This document shows, one piece after another, positions 8,729 to 18,397 of a stretch of 64,000 nt of DNA. Numbering within the stretch: the first letter of the stretch is position 1; every line of letters starts with the position of its first letter. Made by a program: the position numbers and the translations under genes. The DNA is taken from the NCBI RefSeq assembly GCF_000333895.2, contig NZ_ANFM02000017.1:46032-110031 (forward strand). Reading direction: 5' to 3'. The notes beneath the pieces were generated by a model. The model had not been told where the DNA came from, made no database searches, and saw only the letters and a program-made list of their open reading frames with translations. The DNA comes from Grimontia indica (lineage in GTDB: Bacteria; Pseudomonadota; Gammaproteobacteria; Enterobacterales; Vibrionaceae).

Positions 8729-10102
8729 ATGGACAAGATCACACCAGTGTATTGGCATCAGGGGATGTTGCTGCAACCTCAGCATTTTCAAATGGAATCT
8801 CAGTATCTTCAGTTTCGACAAAACAGGATAGACCAGTTAACACGAAACGAACACTGGGGGTTAAAGGACATTCATATTCGGACAGAAGATCTGGATCAAG
8901 GCCGGTTTATCGTCAATAGTGGCGAGTTTTTCTTTCCTGAAGGCAGTGTATTCAAAGTGCCGCAGGAAGCGACAGTGTTAACACGAACACTGGACGACGA
9001 TGACATTCCACCGGGACGAACAGTGAATGTCTACATCGGTATCAAACGATGGCGGGGAGAAGGTGCCAATGCCGATGAAATGGGCCGCGACCAGCTATCA
9101 AATTCACTAGAATCAAGATTTTATGTGCCAGAAGAATCGGATTCAGTGCCTGACCTCTATGGTAAAGGGTTGAACGCCCAAGTTCGTAGTATGAAGTTTT
9201 TAGTTAAGATTTTTTTTGAATCAGAGCTTGAACACATCAGTGACTACGACCTTTTACCCATTGCGCGCCTCGAGCATGAAGGTGGAGCATTCCGCTTAGT
9301 ATCAAGCTATGTGCCGCCGTTAATCAATGTTCAACACTCACAACGCCTAAAAGCCCAGCTTACTGATATTCGTGATCACATTTTGATGCGGGCAAAACAC
9401 ATTGAAAGGTTCAAACCCACCGCGGAAGAACTGCTTGAACAGGGAAGCAATGACTTCGGGTTAACGCTTGTTCTTGGGGTACTCGTAGAATGCGCTTGGA
9501 AAATTCAGGATGTGACAGAAACCCCTATCCTCCATCCGAGAAAAGCCTGGTCAGATGTTTGCTCCATTGTGGCTAAGCTAAGCAGTTTCGTGAGCCAGTT
9601 ATCTGTTGTCGGCGAACCAGGGAAAGAGCGCTGGCCGGAATACGATCATGAAAATCTCAGCCAGATTTTTGATGAACTTCAAACACAAATAAAGCAAGCC
9701 CTAAACACGATCACGGTAGGTCCTCAACATGTGATCAGGTTCAGTCAACAGCAAGAAACCTGGTATTGCCAAATAGAGGAAGACGCCTTTAACGAAGACT
9801 ATCAATTCTGGTTGTTGTTTGAAGGACAACACCGTGAAGACATTGAAGAGGCACTCAGCCACCTGATAAAGCTAGCACCAGAATCCATGTTAAGCACCAT
9901 TCTCATGCGGGCGCTTTCTGGTATTCCGTTACAACCCCACAGCACCTCCCCACGGGGATTACCCAAGGAAGAACAAGGGGTTTACTGTGAAATCGATGTG
10001 AGTCATGAACTCTGGCAGGAAACAGGAGAAGAAGGCCAGCTTGCCTTATTCTGGCCAACTGATGAGGGTGCCCAAGTCACACTCTATGTGCTGAGGAAGT
10101 AG
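8729..10102 (+). CDS. tssK: Type VI secretion baseplate protein TssK
   Basis: 457 residues, the usual family length. It begins with the invariant PVYWHQGMLLQPQHFQ signature of TssK (VasE/ImpJ), continues with the shoulder domain (GLKDIHI...) and ends with the small C-terminal head domain. TssK trimers link the baseplate wedges to the cytoplasmic part of TssL and TssM. It lies 12 bp after tssJ and 6 bp before tssL, so it is translationally close to both. Confidence 0.95.
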   Translation: MDKITPVYWHQGMLLQPQHFQMESQYLQFRQNRIDQLTRNEHWGLKDIHIRTEDLDQGRFIVNSGEFFFPEGSVFKVPQEATVLTRTLDDDDIPPGRTVNVYIGIKRWRGEGANADEMGRDQLSNSLESRFYVPEESDSVPDLYGKGLNAQVRSMKFLVKIFFESELEHISDYDLLPIARLEHEGGAFRLVSSYVPPLINVQHSQRLKAQLTDIRDHILMRAKHIERFKPTAEELLEQGSNDFGLTLVLGVLVECAWKIQDVTETPILHPRKAWSDVCSIVAKLSSFVSQLSVVGEPGKERWPEYDHENLSQIFDELQTQIKQALNTITVGPQHVIRFSQQQETWYCQIEEDAFNEDYQFWLLFEGQHREDIEEALSHLIKLAPESMLSTILMRALSGIPLQPHSTSPRGLPKEEQGVYCEIDVSHELWQETGEEGQLALFWPTDEGAQVTLYVLRK

Positions 10103-10108
10103 ACAGCA

Positions 10109-10744
10109 ATGAATGATAGTCAAATACGCAAATTTATGGCGACAACGTCCGCGATCGCAGAAAACAGGCTAACCACTCCCCATGAAGAGCTCGTTGCGCA
10201 GCTACAAAAAAGGTGCATCGAACTGGAGCAAGGGATGAACGCATCGTCAAACAAGCGCGCGAACCTCGCTTTATTTGCACTCTATGTATGGGCAGATGAA
10301 AGACTGCTGGCCTCCGCTTGGGCAAGGGACACCCAATGGAAACCCTTACAAACTCGCTACTTCAAGACCACTTGTGGGGGAGAGCTCTTTTTCGAGCGTT
10401 TAAACATGCTCATCAACGAATATCAGAGCGCCACAGCTGCAGAAAAAAAGGCGTTGGTCGAGATACTGCGTGTTTATGCGATGTGCCTTAATGCCGGTTT
10501 TAAAGGCAAATATTACAAGGATGGTGAGCCAGCGTTGAACCAGTTCCGCCAATCACTTCTTGAAATTTTCAATATAAAAATTCCTGCACTTAATACCTAC
10601 ACCTCATCGGGCGTGTCAGACATTCCTCTAAGACCTGCTATGGGAGTAAAAGGACTGTTCATCATGCTGGTCATCGGTGTGGGCTTTGTTATAGGGCTCT
10701 TCTTTATCTATCGTGAATTATTGCTTAAGCAGCTGATTGTGTAA
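10109..10744 (+). CDS. tssL: Type VI secretion membrane protein TssL (DotU/IcmH-like), short form
   Basis: 211 residues: a cytoplasmic helical DotU domain (about 15-165, with ALYVWADERLLAS) and a single C-terminal transmembrane helix (about 178-203, GLFIMLVIGVGFVIGLFFIY). There is no peptidoglycan-binding OmpA extension, so cell-wall anchoring must come from another protein. It is the standard partner of TssM and receives the TssK baseplate. The start follows tssK by 6 bp; tssM follows 23 bp later. Confidence 0.92.
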   Translation: MNDSQIRKFMATTSAIAENRLTTPHEELVAQLQKRCIELEQGMNASSNKRANLALFALYVWADERLLASAWARDTQWKPLQTRYFKTTCGGELFFERLNMLINEYQSATAAEKKALVEILRVYAMCLNAGFKGKYYKDGEPALNQFRQSLLEIFNIKIPALNTYTSSGVSDIPLRPAMGVKGLFIMLVIGVGFVIGLFFIYRELLLKQLIV

Positions 10745-10767
10745 TTACACAACTAACGAGAAGTGGA

Positions 10768-13700
10768 ATGAAAAAGAAAATCCTAGCATTAATAGGTTGG
10801 CTTTGTTTAATCACCCTGTTACTGCTTTTATCAGCAGCACTTTTTTACACCGTGAATAAAAACCAATGGCCATGGTGGTATGGCGCAATCGGTGCCTTAT
10901 TGATCTGTGCGTTTGCCTTCACTCTGGTGTCACTGGCGAAATGGATACGTCGACGTCGGCAAAAGCGTCTCATTAAACGTATGGTCACCCATGACCAGCC
11001 GCAACTGGACACCACGGAAGAGCAACACAAACACCGCCAAACCGAGGTAAAAAGCCAGTTCTTGGCCGCCATAGACACACTAAAGAAATCGACGTTGTCG
11101 GCACAGGGCGACCCCGTGCATGCCTTACCATGGTTTTTGGTGCTCGGTGAAACCGACTCCGGTAAAACATCCGCGCTAAGAAAATGCGGTTTAACGTCGT
11201 TAATTTCCAAAGCCGGTCCAAAGTTAAACGCCGATTCTACCGACACCTGTGATTGGTGGTTTTTTGAAGATGCCGTCGTGCTGGATACCGCAGGAAGGTA
11301 CACCCTGCCGCTTAATGGTGACGACGATGAATACGAATGGCAGGAATTTCTCACGCTACTCGGAAAGCACCGAAAACGTGAACCAATCAATGGCATTGTG
11401 ATTACTTTACCCGCAGAAATGCTGGTGGAAGGCGATGCAGAGAGAATAAAAAAATACGGCACTTACATTGCTAATCGACTCAACGCGCTGACGACAGAAT
11501 TAAAAGCACGTGTATCCGTATATTTAATGATAACTAAAGCCGATCACATCTTTGGTTTCAACGAATTTGCTGAACAGCTCAGCGCCGACAAGCAAAAAGA
11601 GGCGCTGGGCATCACCATTGAGCAGACGTTGGAAGCCTCCGACTTTATTGACATGGCATTAAACGATCTGTGTGACCGAATTGGTGCGTTATCACTGCTT
11701 TCTCCGAATCAGGTCTCATGCGCTGAGCTCAGCCTAACGGACGAGCTGAAAGCGTTGAAAACAGTATTGAACCAGTTCGCCAGGTCCGCGTTTGGTCATG
11801 GGAAATATCATGAAGCCGTGTTACTGAGAGGGATCTACCTTTCCAGTGCCAGACAGCAACACCCCACCAAAAGCGCCTGTTTCTCGCAAATCAGCCAAAG
11901 CACAGGCCCTGAGAGGGAACACGGTCTCTTTCTTCACGATTTCTTTTCACACTTGTTACCCAGTCAGCGAGCGGCATACCACCCCAGCAGCGCATGGTTA
12001 AATGTTCAACGGAAAAAAGTCTACACCCTGGGTGGCGTATTTGTTGCCATCCTCACGGTAGGCGTACTCACCCTCACCTATGTGTTTTGGCAAGGTCACA
12101 ACCAGCTATCAGCCCTACAGAACAGTCTGGTGAACCTTCAACAACATGCGCAGCAAACTACGTCGCCCGAACAAAGTTTGCTCAGGCTGTCAGATTTACA
12201 TACCCAGATTACTGGTTTCGAGCGCGAATTGCCCCCCCGTTATTTGCAGCCTGTCAGCTTAAAGGAACCGATGGTTATCGCCCTTGCTAACGCGAAAAAC
12301 ATATACAGCGAGAACTTTCACCGTCAGGTCATCCACCCCACCAACCAACGGCAATTGCAGTGGCTCAAACATGCAGGAGACCCCAGTGTGGCGCTCGGTG
12401 CCGTGATTGATAATTTCGCCTCCCAGCTAAAGGGAGTCGATGCCACCCTCAACGATACTTATCGCCCCATCACGCTTTCAACGCCGGCAGGACAAGCAGA
12501 AGACAGCGAAACCCCCTGGCTATACCAAGGTGTATACGAATCACTGTTTAACGCCTACCTGGGATTTAACACCCAGCCTAAACAATTGCTCGCATTGCGT
12601 GCTCAGCTTGACGACCAGTTGAACAATCTGCTTGCCATCAACGGTGAACTCTCCTGGTTGGTCAACTGGGCAAATCACCACAACCGACCTGTCAGTTCCA
12701 ATGAGTTCTGGCAATTACCTTTAGTGAGTCCGCTTAAAATACCGGGGGCATTTACCGAACAGGGCCATCAACACATTCAAGCCTTGCTGACCACACTCAG
12801 TGCCTTGAAGTTGGTCGACAACAGTCAGGTTTCTCGTTTCAACAGTGGTTATGCCGTTCAATACCTCGAACATTGGCGCAACCTGAACCTGAACTTCAAC
12901 CAGACCGGCGAAGGCATGACCATGGCAGAAAGGCGTATGGTGTCTCTCACGGTGAACCAACCCGACAACCCTTTCGCCATCTTGCAGCAAAGAACCCTTA
13001 AAGCGCTGCAGGCCATAGCAGCAATCAATGATGTGAGCTTACGTTCCCTCACGCTCGCGGAAACGATGTTAAAAGGCTACTGGGCGGAGAAAGAACAAGA
13101 CAACCTGAATAAAGGACAGGCGTTTATAGATTCGGCAGTCAACAGTCTGGTCGAAGGGGACAGCGCATATTTCGAAAAAATAGAAAAAGGCAAAGAATGG
13201 GTTGGCGCATTCACTCAAGCCATGGTGGTGCAAAACCAGAATATTGATAATCAGTCCAAAGTGACAGAAAGCCTGGGGCGATGGCTAAGCGGCGCAGACT
13301 CCGGTGCTGGCATAGAAGATGCCTTTACGGCCACACAGCAACTGGAGAATTTATTGGCCTTAGCGCCCGGCTCAACATCGCTGGGGGGCTATCAGCTTTT
13401 CAACAATATCTACCAGTTTATGCTCGAATCCAGCATGGAAACCGCCGCCTGTCGCATACAAAGTGCATGGGAAAGTGACGTGCTCGGGCCACTCAAGTAT
13501 TTGCCCAATAGAGAAAAAGTACAGCGACTATATGAAAAAAAAGGGTTGTTAGATACCTTTCTTACCCAACAGCTCACCCCTTTCGTCAGCCTTGACGGGA
13601 GAGGCTGGAAGCCCAAAATGTTGCAAGGCAAGCAAATTGAGTTCCAGCCCGCCTTTTTCAACTTAGTGGAACGGGGGGCGTATGTTCGGGGTTCGCAGCA

Positions 13701-14139
13701 ACAGGAATATACGGTGCGCGTTCGGTCCTTACCCGTTACCGTCAACCGGGATGCGTTAACTTACCCGCAAAAAACCACCCTTTCACTTTCCTGTGAAAGC
13801 GGCGAACAGACTTTGGTCAACCATAACTATGACAAGAAGCAGGCGTTCAAATGGCAGCCCTCTTCCTGTCTCACCACCAAAATCAGCATCGATTTTGGCG
13901 ATTTCATTTTGAATAAAGCCTGGGAGGGTGAAGGCGCATTTCCCGATTTCCTTCAGGATATGGCCGGAGGCTCCCTGAGACTGGCTCCCTATGATTTTTC
14001 AAGCTCCCTGCTGTCATTGAAAAAACACAATATTAAGCAAGTGACCATCAATTATGAAATACAAGGAGGACGTTCAATAAGGAACTGGAAAAAAGCCAGA
14101 AAACTAGTTGTTCCTAAGGGAATAACTCATTGTAATTGA
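10768..14139 (+). CDS. tssM: Type VI secretion inner-membrane protein TssM (IcmF/VasK)
   Basis: 1123 residues. Two N-terminal transmembrane helices (about 5-28 and 36-58) precede a cytoplasmic NTPase-like domain with Walker A GETDSGKTS near residue 127 and the following LDTAGRY segment. A third membrane helix lies near 415-440 (TLGGVFVAILTVGVLTLTYVF). The rest is periplasmic, ending in the beta-rich TssJ-binding part (C-terminal DUF1215-like domain). Walker A deviates from the strict GxxGxGK(S/T) with Asp in place of the second Gly, so ATP hydrolysis is uncertain, as in several TssM. The stop overlaps a possible upstream start of the next ORF. Confidence 0.94.
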   Translation: MKKKILALIGWLCLITLLLLLSAALFYTVNKNQWPWWYGAIGALLICAFAFTLVSLAKWIRRRRQKRLIKRMVTHDQPQLDTTEEQHKHRQTEVKSQFLAAIDTLKKSTLSAQGDPVHALPWFLVLGETDSGKTSALRKCGLTSLISKAGPKLNADSTDTCDWWFFEDAVVLDTAGRYTLPLNGDDDEYEWQEFLTLLGKHRKREPINGIVITLPAEMLVEGDAERIKKYGTYIANRLNALTTELKARVSVYLMITKADHIFGFNEFAEQLSADKQKEALGITIEQTLEASDFIDMALNDLCDRIGALSLLSPNQVSCAELSLTDELKALKTVLNQFARSAFGHGKYHEAVLLRGIYLSSARQQHPTKSACFSQISQSTGPEREHGLFLHDFFSHLLPSQRAAYHPSSAWLNVQRKKVYTLGGVFVAILTVGVLTLTYVFWQGHNQLSALQNSLVNLQQHAQQTTSPEQSLLRLSDLHTQITGFERELPPRYLQPVSLKEPMVIALANAKNIYSENFHRQVIHPTNQRQLQWLKHAGDPSVALGAVIDNFASQLKGVDATLNDTYRPITLSTPAGQAEDSETPWLYQGVYESLFNAYLGFNTQPKQLLALRAQLDDQLNNLLAINGELSWLVNWANHHNRPVSSNEFWQLPLVSPLKIPGAFTEQGHQHIQALLTTLSALKLVDNSQVSRFNSGYAVQYLEHWRNLNLNFNQTGEGMTMAERRMVSLTVNQPDNPFAILQQRTLKALQAIAAINDVSLRSLTLAETMLKGYWAEKEQDNLNKGQAFIDSAVNSLVEGDSAYFEKIEKGKEWVGAFTQAMVVQNQNIDNQSKVTESLGRWLSGADSGAGIEDAFTATQQLENLLALAPGSTSLGGYQLFNNIYQFMLESSMETAACRIQSAWESDVLGPLKYLPNREKVQRLYEKKGLLDTFLTQQLTPFVSLDGRGWKPKMLQGKQIEFQPAFFNLVERGAYVRGSQQQEYTVRVRSLPVTVNRDALTYPQKTTLSLSCESGEQTLVNHNYDKKQAFKWQPSSCLTTKISIDFGDFILNKAWEGEGAFPDFLQDMAGGSLRLAPYDFSSSLLSLKKHNIKQVTINYEIQGGRSIRNWKKARKLVVPKGITHCN

Positions 14140-14162
14140 CTATTTCACATAAGGTTAAAACA

Positions 14163-14900
14163 ATGGAATATGATAAAGATAGAGTAGGTATATACAGACT
14201 TCAACATAGAGGACATAGTTTTAGTTGGACGGGTGGTGATAGTCATGCTTATACACTAGGACATGCGCTTGGAATAAATGTTGGCTCAAAAGAAGCCTTC
14301 ACTGTCGGTGTTGACATATCTTTCAAACTAGCAGCGGTTTTAGATGTTTCTTTTGGTTGGAAATACGAGATTGTGTATACAAGAAAGTGGAAAAACCGTA
14401 ATTTAGTAAAGAGCACCTCTATAAAAGAAGATAAAGTGACAAAGGAGTATAACCTTACTGCAACAGATAAAACAGAGACAATAAACAAAAATACATTATA
14501 TATAGGATATAATGCTGTTGAGGATAAGGTTAAAAAGGACCATCTTGTAAGAGGAACAGCAAAAGAAAAAACAATTAAAAAACCTTCAGGTCAGTTTTCA
14601 ACATATAATACGAATGTAATGAGTCATATTTATATTGATGGTTCTGAAGAAAAATATATTGGGGGGCATGAAAAAAAGAATGTAACTGGAGATGTAATTT
14701 ACACTTCCACACAAGGAGATATTAAATTAGAAGCGAACATAGACATAATTCAAAAAGCTAAAAATATTTTATGTTTAAAAGCAGATCAAGGATTATATAC
14801 CTTCTCAGAAGGAAATTCGATTGTTAAAAGTAAAAAAGCACTCCAGTTAGAAGGGGGTAGTATATATATTAAAACACAAAATAAAGCTTTTTTCGTTTAA
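14163..14900 (+). CDS. Unrecognised AT-rich protein inserted between tssM and vasL
   Basis: 245 residues from the ATG at 14163, which has AAGGT about 8 bp upstream; an upstream start at 14136 would overlap tssM by 4 bp but has no better site. I do not recognise the family. The N half is basic and beta-rich (YRLQHRGHSFSWTGGDSH, GVDISFKLAAVLDVSFGWKYE). From about residue 155 onward the strands have a short periodic pattern (GDVIYTSTQGDIKLEANIDI, CLKADQGLYTFSEG, LQLEGGSIYIKTQ) resembling the beta-helix stalk at the end of VgrG and DUF3540 proteins. No signal peptide is seen. Base composition is much more AT-rich than tssM and vasL, suggesting later acquisition. A T6SS needle accessory or cargo is possible but unproven. 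Confidence 0.7.
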   Translation: MEYDKDRVGIYRLQHRGHSFSWTGGDSHAYTLGHALGINVGSKEAFTVGVDISFKLAAVLDVSFGWKYEIVYTRKWKNRNLVKSTSIKEDKVTKEYNLTATDKTETINKNTLYIGYNAVEDKVKKDHLVRGTAKEKTIKKPSGQFSTYNTNVMSHIYIDGSEEKYIGGHEKKNVTGDVIYTSTQGDIKLEANIDIIQKAKNILCLKADQGLYTFSEGNSIVKSKKALQLEGGSIYIKTQNKAFFV

Positions 14901-14925
14901 TGAAATTCTATAAAAAAGGTCTAAA

Positions 14926-16203
14926 ATGATCAAAAGACCAATTTCCGAAGTAAGCTCCTGTGGCATCAACGCAGCGGAAACTGAGCATTTTGATGAAGTA
15001 AAGGCTCAGATTAATAATAAGAGCAAGATCATGGCCAGGGTTTCCTGGCCAGTGGTCGAGAAAGGCACGGAGGAGATATTACGCCACCATAGTAAGGATT
15101 TCCGCTGCGTGTGTTATTACGCCGTTGCTGCCACGCACAATAGAGGCATAGAGGGATTATTCGATGGGTTAAACGCCATTTTTGATATGTGCCTGATCTA
15201 TTGGGATAACGGCTTTCCCAAAGGAGGGAAAAAAGATGCCCGGTTAGCCGCGTTTGAATGGTATATCGAAAATATCTTACCTACCAAAGCCTTGATACAA
15301 GAAGAGAAAGACAAAGCGAAGCTAGAATTAGGCCGTTCGCTGGCGCTTGATATACATGAAGAATTGCTCAAGCACTATGGAAGAGCAGCGCCTGCTTTTG
15401 ATTCATTGGTCGCGCTGTTTTCCCGCCGTATTGAAAATCTTGAGGCGAAACAGCGGGCGTCGCTGACACTGTTTGATCAGGCTGAACCGCCTCCCCTACA
15501 GTCTTCGACTACGCCTGCTTCGGCCGAGCCTGAGGCCGCGCTTTCCCAAAAGCCAAGCAGCAAAAAGGCAAATACGCCTTTGCTACTGATGATCGCACTG
15601 ACCTTTTTTGCGGCGTTTTTCTACATTATCTACCAAGAAAAACAATTGGAGAGGCTAAAAGAAAACATCAAAGACTATTCCATTGAACGCGTATTGACCG
15701 TGATCAGACATGCGGATACGCCGACAGAACTCACCGCTATACAACAGCCCTTGTATGAAAGGCTCGCGGCGATTGTCAACACCTATGGCCACGAGCCGTT
15801 TTCTGTTGATAAAAGCCATAAAGTGCTGGCATCCATCAAGGAGTTTGAGCGGCTTTACCCTGAATCGAACAAAGCCGAAGTGTTAGAAAAGGCGTTTGTT
15901 TCTAAACATGCTGGTTTAGTCAGTGAGTGGGCGGCCTTAAACGAGGGCTTCAAGAAAGCCAGAACCCTGTTCGCGAACCTGAAAGAAGCAGGAGGTGAAC
16001 AAGCAGGTATCATAAAATCCTATCAATACAGCAACACCCTTTTCCCATTGATGGGCAGAATCAACTTCGCCGAGAGCGAGCAATCATTGGAAGAGTTGGA
16101 TAAAGCGCAATACATCCTCAACAGCTATCAGTACAAGATTAACCAACTTCGTGAGGACCTTGAATTGCAAAGCTTGGGAGTAAAGAGAAGCGTTTCGCCA
16201 TAG
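14926..16203 (+). CDS. vasL: VasL/TssA-like T6SS protein with ImpA N-terminal domain and one membrane segment
   Basis: 425 residues. The N-terminal part (about 10-150) matches the ImpA/TssA N-terminal domain (FDGLNAIFDMCLIYWDNGFPKGGKKDARLAAFEWYIENI). A Pro/Ala/Ser linker leads to one transmembrane helix (about 222-242, PLLLMIALTFFAAFFYIIY), and a helical C-terminal domain follows (about 250-425) of the VasL type. TssA-family proteins prime or cap sheath assembly. The membrane helix suggests anchoring of the growing or arrested sheath, a TagA/VasL-like role. It is the last gene of the T6SS operon in the window; a convergent aspS follows. Confidence 0.82.
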   Translation: MIKRPISEVSSCGINAAETEHFDEVKAQINNKSKIMARVSWPVVEKGTEEILRHHSKDFRCVCYYAVAATHNRGIEGLFDGLNAIFDMCLIYWDNGFPKGGKKDARLAAFEWYIENILPTKALIQEEKDKAKLELGRSLALDIHEELLKHYGRAAPAFDSLVALFSRRIENLEAKQRASLTLFDQAEPPPLQSSTTPASAEPEAALSQKPSSKKANTPLLLMIALTFFAAFFYIIYQEKQLERLKENIKDYSIERVLTVIRHADTPTELTAIQQPLYERLAAIVNTYGHEPFSVDKSHKVLASIKEFERLYPESNKAEVLEKAFVSKHAGLVSEWAALNEGFKKARTLFANLKEAGGEQAGIIKSYQYSNTLFPLMGRINFAESEQSLEELDKAQYILNSYQYKINQLREDLELQSLGVKRSVSP

Positions 16204-16242
16204 GCCTGAGCTAAGCCCCTTTTCTTGGATAAAATCAAACTA

Positions 16243-16264
16243 CCTGAAGCTGACTGAATTCAGG
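16243..16264. terminator. Weak hairpin between convergent vasL and aspS
   Basis: CCTGAA at 16243-16248 pairs with TTCAGG at 16259-16264, in a 119-bp convergent gap. On the minus strand it is followed by a T-rich stretch (GTAGTTTGATTTTA), so it could end aspS transcription. The stem is only six pairs, so support is modest. Confidence 0.3.
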
Positions 16265-16322
16265 CAATTTGGGTGTAAAAAAGGGCCAGAAAGTGCTGAC
16301 CCTTGTGCAGACTTCGTGTACG

Positions 16323-18110
16323 TTACGCGTCGTCTTCTTCGTTCTTCTTCGCTGCTACGGTAACCGCAATCGCCAGTTCCTCAAGCGCTGCCGGGTTAGC
16401 AAGGCTTGGTGCATCAGTCAAAAGACACGCCGCTGCAGTGGTTTTCGGGAACGCGATAACATCACGGATGTTTTCAGTGCCACAAAGCAGCATGACCAAA
16501 CGGTCAAGACCGAATGCAAGACCTGCGTGTGGTGGCGTACCGTACTTCAAAGCTTCAAGCAGGAAGCCGAACTTCTCTTTCTGCTCGTCTGATTCAATAC
16601 CCAGAATATCAAACACAACAGTTTGCATGTCAGAGTTGTGAATACGCACAGAACCACCACCCACTTCGTAGCCGTTTAGAACCATGTCATATGCGTTAGA
16701 AATTGCTGATGCCGGGTTTGCACGTAGCTCTTCTGCCGTCATGCCCAAAGGTGACGTGAATGGGTGGTGCATCGCGTGCAAATTACCTTCGTCATCTTCT
16801 TCGAACATTGGGAAGTCAACCACCCACAGTGGTGCCCACTTGCTGGTGTCGGTCAGACCCAGATCGGTACCCAGCTTCAGACGCAGTGCACCCATCGCTT
16901 CAGTCACCACTTTCTTGCTGTCAGCACCGAACAGGATGATGTCGCCAGACTCTGCGCCAGTGCGATCAAGAATGGCGTTAACCACTTCCTCGTTCAGGAA
17001 TTTGGCAACCGGAGACTGAACACCTTCAAAGCCTGCTGCACGGTCGTTCACTTTCATCCATGCCAGACCCTTCGCGCCGTAGATACCAACAAACTTGGTG
17101 TAGTCGTCGATTTGCTTACGAGACAGTTCTGCGCCACCCGGTACACGGATAACTGCAACACGGCCTTTCGGATCGTTTGCTGGGCCAGAGAAAACCTTGA
17201 ATTCAACGTCTTTCAGGATATCTGCAACATCAACCATTTCCAGCGGGTTACGCAGGTCTGGTTTGTCTGAACCGAAACGACGCATCGCTTCTTCGAACGA
17301 CATGATTGGGAATTGACCCAGATCGACGTTCAACAATTCTTGCCACATATCGCGAACCATGTTTTCAGTCACTTCGCGCACTTGTTCTGCGTTCATGAAC
17401 GAGGTTTCGATATCGATTTGGGTGAATTCAGGCTGACGGTCTGCACGCAGGTCTTCGTCGCGGAAACACTTCACGATTTGGTAGTAACGGTCGAAACCAG
17501 ACATCATCAGCAGCTGTTTGAACAGTTGTGGAGACTGAGGCAGCGCGTAGAAGCTACCTTTGTGAACACGGCTTGGCACCAAGTAGTCACGCGCACCTTC
17601 TGGGGTCGCTTTGGTCAATACTGGCGTTTCGATGTCCAGGAAGCCGTTGTCATCCAGGAAGCGGCGAACAAAGCTCGACGCTTTCGCACGCAGCTTGATG
17701 CGGTCACTCATTTCAGGGCGACGCAGGTCAAGGTAACGGTGCTTCAGACGCTGTTCTTCAGAGTTGTTCTGGTTGAAGTCCAGTGGGAGTGGAGCTGCAC
17801 GGTTGATGATCTCAACGCCACGCGCCAGCACTTCTACTTCACCCGTCGCCATACCTTTGTTGATTTGGCTGTCAGGACGCAAACGCACTTCACCGGTGAT
17901 CTTGATACAGAATTCGTTACGCAGTTGGTTAGCAACCTCGAAGATATCTTTCATATCTGGGTCTACAACTACCTGAACGATACCTTCACGATCTCGCATA
18001 TCGATGAAGATAAGACCGCCTAAATCGCGACGACGGTTAACCCAGCCGCATAGTTCTACAGTTTGCCCTGCGAGGGCTTTGTTCAGGTGACCACAATATT
18101 GGGTGCGCAT
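16323..18110 (-). CDS. aspS: Aspartyl-tRNA synthetase
   Basis: 595 residues, the bacterial AspRS length. The N-terminal OB anticodon-binding domain ([26 protein letters not shown]) is followed by the class II catalytic core with motif 2 ([20 protein letters not shown]), the bacterial GAD insertion domain (about 290-420) and motif 3 ([13 protein letters not shown]). It charges tRNA-Asp in the cytoplasm. It is transcribed away from yecE, with a 287-bp gap holding both promoters. The neighbourhood aspS-yecE-cmoA-cmoB is also seen in E. coli, so this is conserved backbone. Confidence 0.97.
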   Translation of the reverse strand: MRTQYCGHLNKALAGQTVELCGWVNRRRDLGGLIFIDMRDREGIVQVVVDPDMKDIFEVANQLRNEFCIKITGEVRLRPDSQINKGMATGEVEVLARGVEIINRAAPLPLDFNQNNSEEQRLKHRYLDLRRPEMSDRIKLRAKASSFVRRFLDDNGFLDIETPVLTKATPEGARDYLVPSRVHKGSFYALPQSPQLFKQLLMMSGFDRYYQIVKCFRDEDLRADRQPEFTQIDIETSFMNAEQVREVTENMVRDMWQELLNVDLGQFPIMSFEEAMRRFGSDKPDLRNPLEMVDVADILKDVEFKVFSGPANDPKGRVAVIRVPGGAELSRKQIDDYTKFVGIYGAKGLAWMKVNDRAAGFEGVQSPVAKFLNEEVVNAILDRTGAESGDIILFGADSKKVVTEAMGALRLKLGTDLGLTDTSKWAPLWVVDFPMFEEDDEGNLHAMHHPFTSPLGMTAEELRANPASAISNAYDMVLNGYEVGGGSVRIHNSDMQTVVFDILGIESDEQKEKFGFLLEALKYGTPPHAGLAFGLDRLVMLLCGTENIRDVIAFPKTTAAACLLTDAPSLANPAALEELAIAVTVAAKKNEEDDA

Positions 18111-18397
18111 ATGAATTTCCCGATCTGTTACTTACTGTCCTTTTACGCCACAAGACGCAAAGTATCGAATGAGGGTTTGCAGCTTTCACTGCTGATGCCC
18201 GCTGGAAAAACTGCACCAGCGAACCTCTAAATATTTCAAAAAGACGGCGCATTATAAAGGAAAAAATGAGCCTGCGGTAAATCGTAGCCAGACTAAGGAA
18301 GGAAATCGTCGCAACTGCGCAAAAAAGCAGCAAAGATTGACCTCTCGCCAGTGTTAATTCCACAATAGCCGCTCAAACAATAGAAAGGACTTTAGGT

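Noticed and set aside
17313..18023. Long plus-strand frame of about 236 codons
   Set aside because: Antisense shadow of aspS, which is unambiguous on the minus strand.
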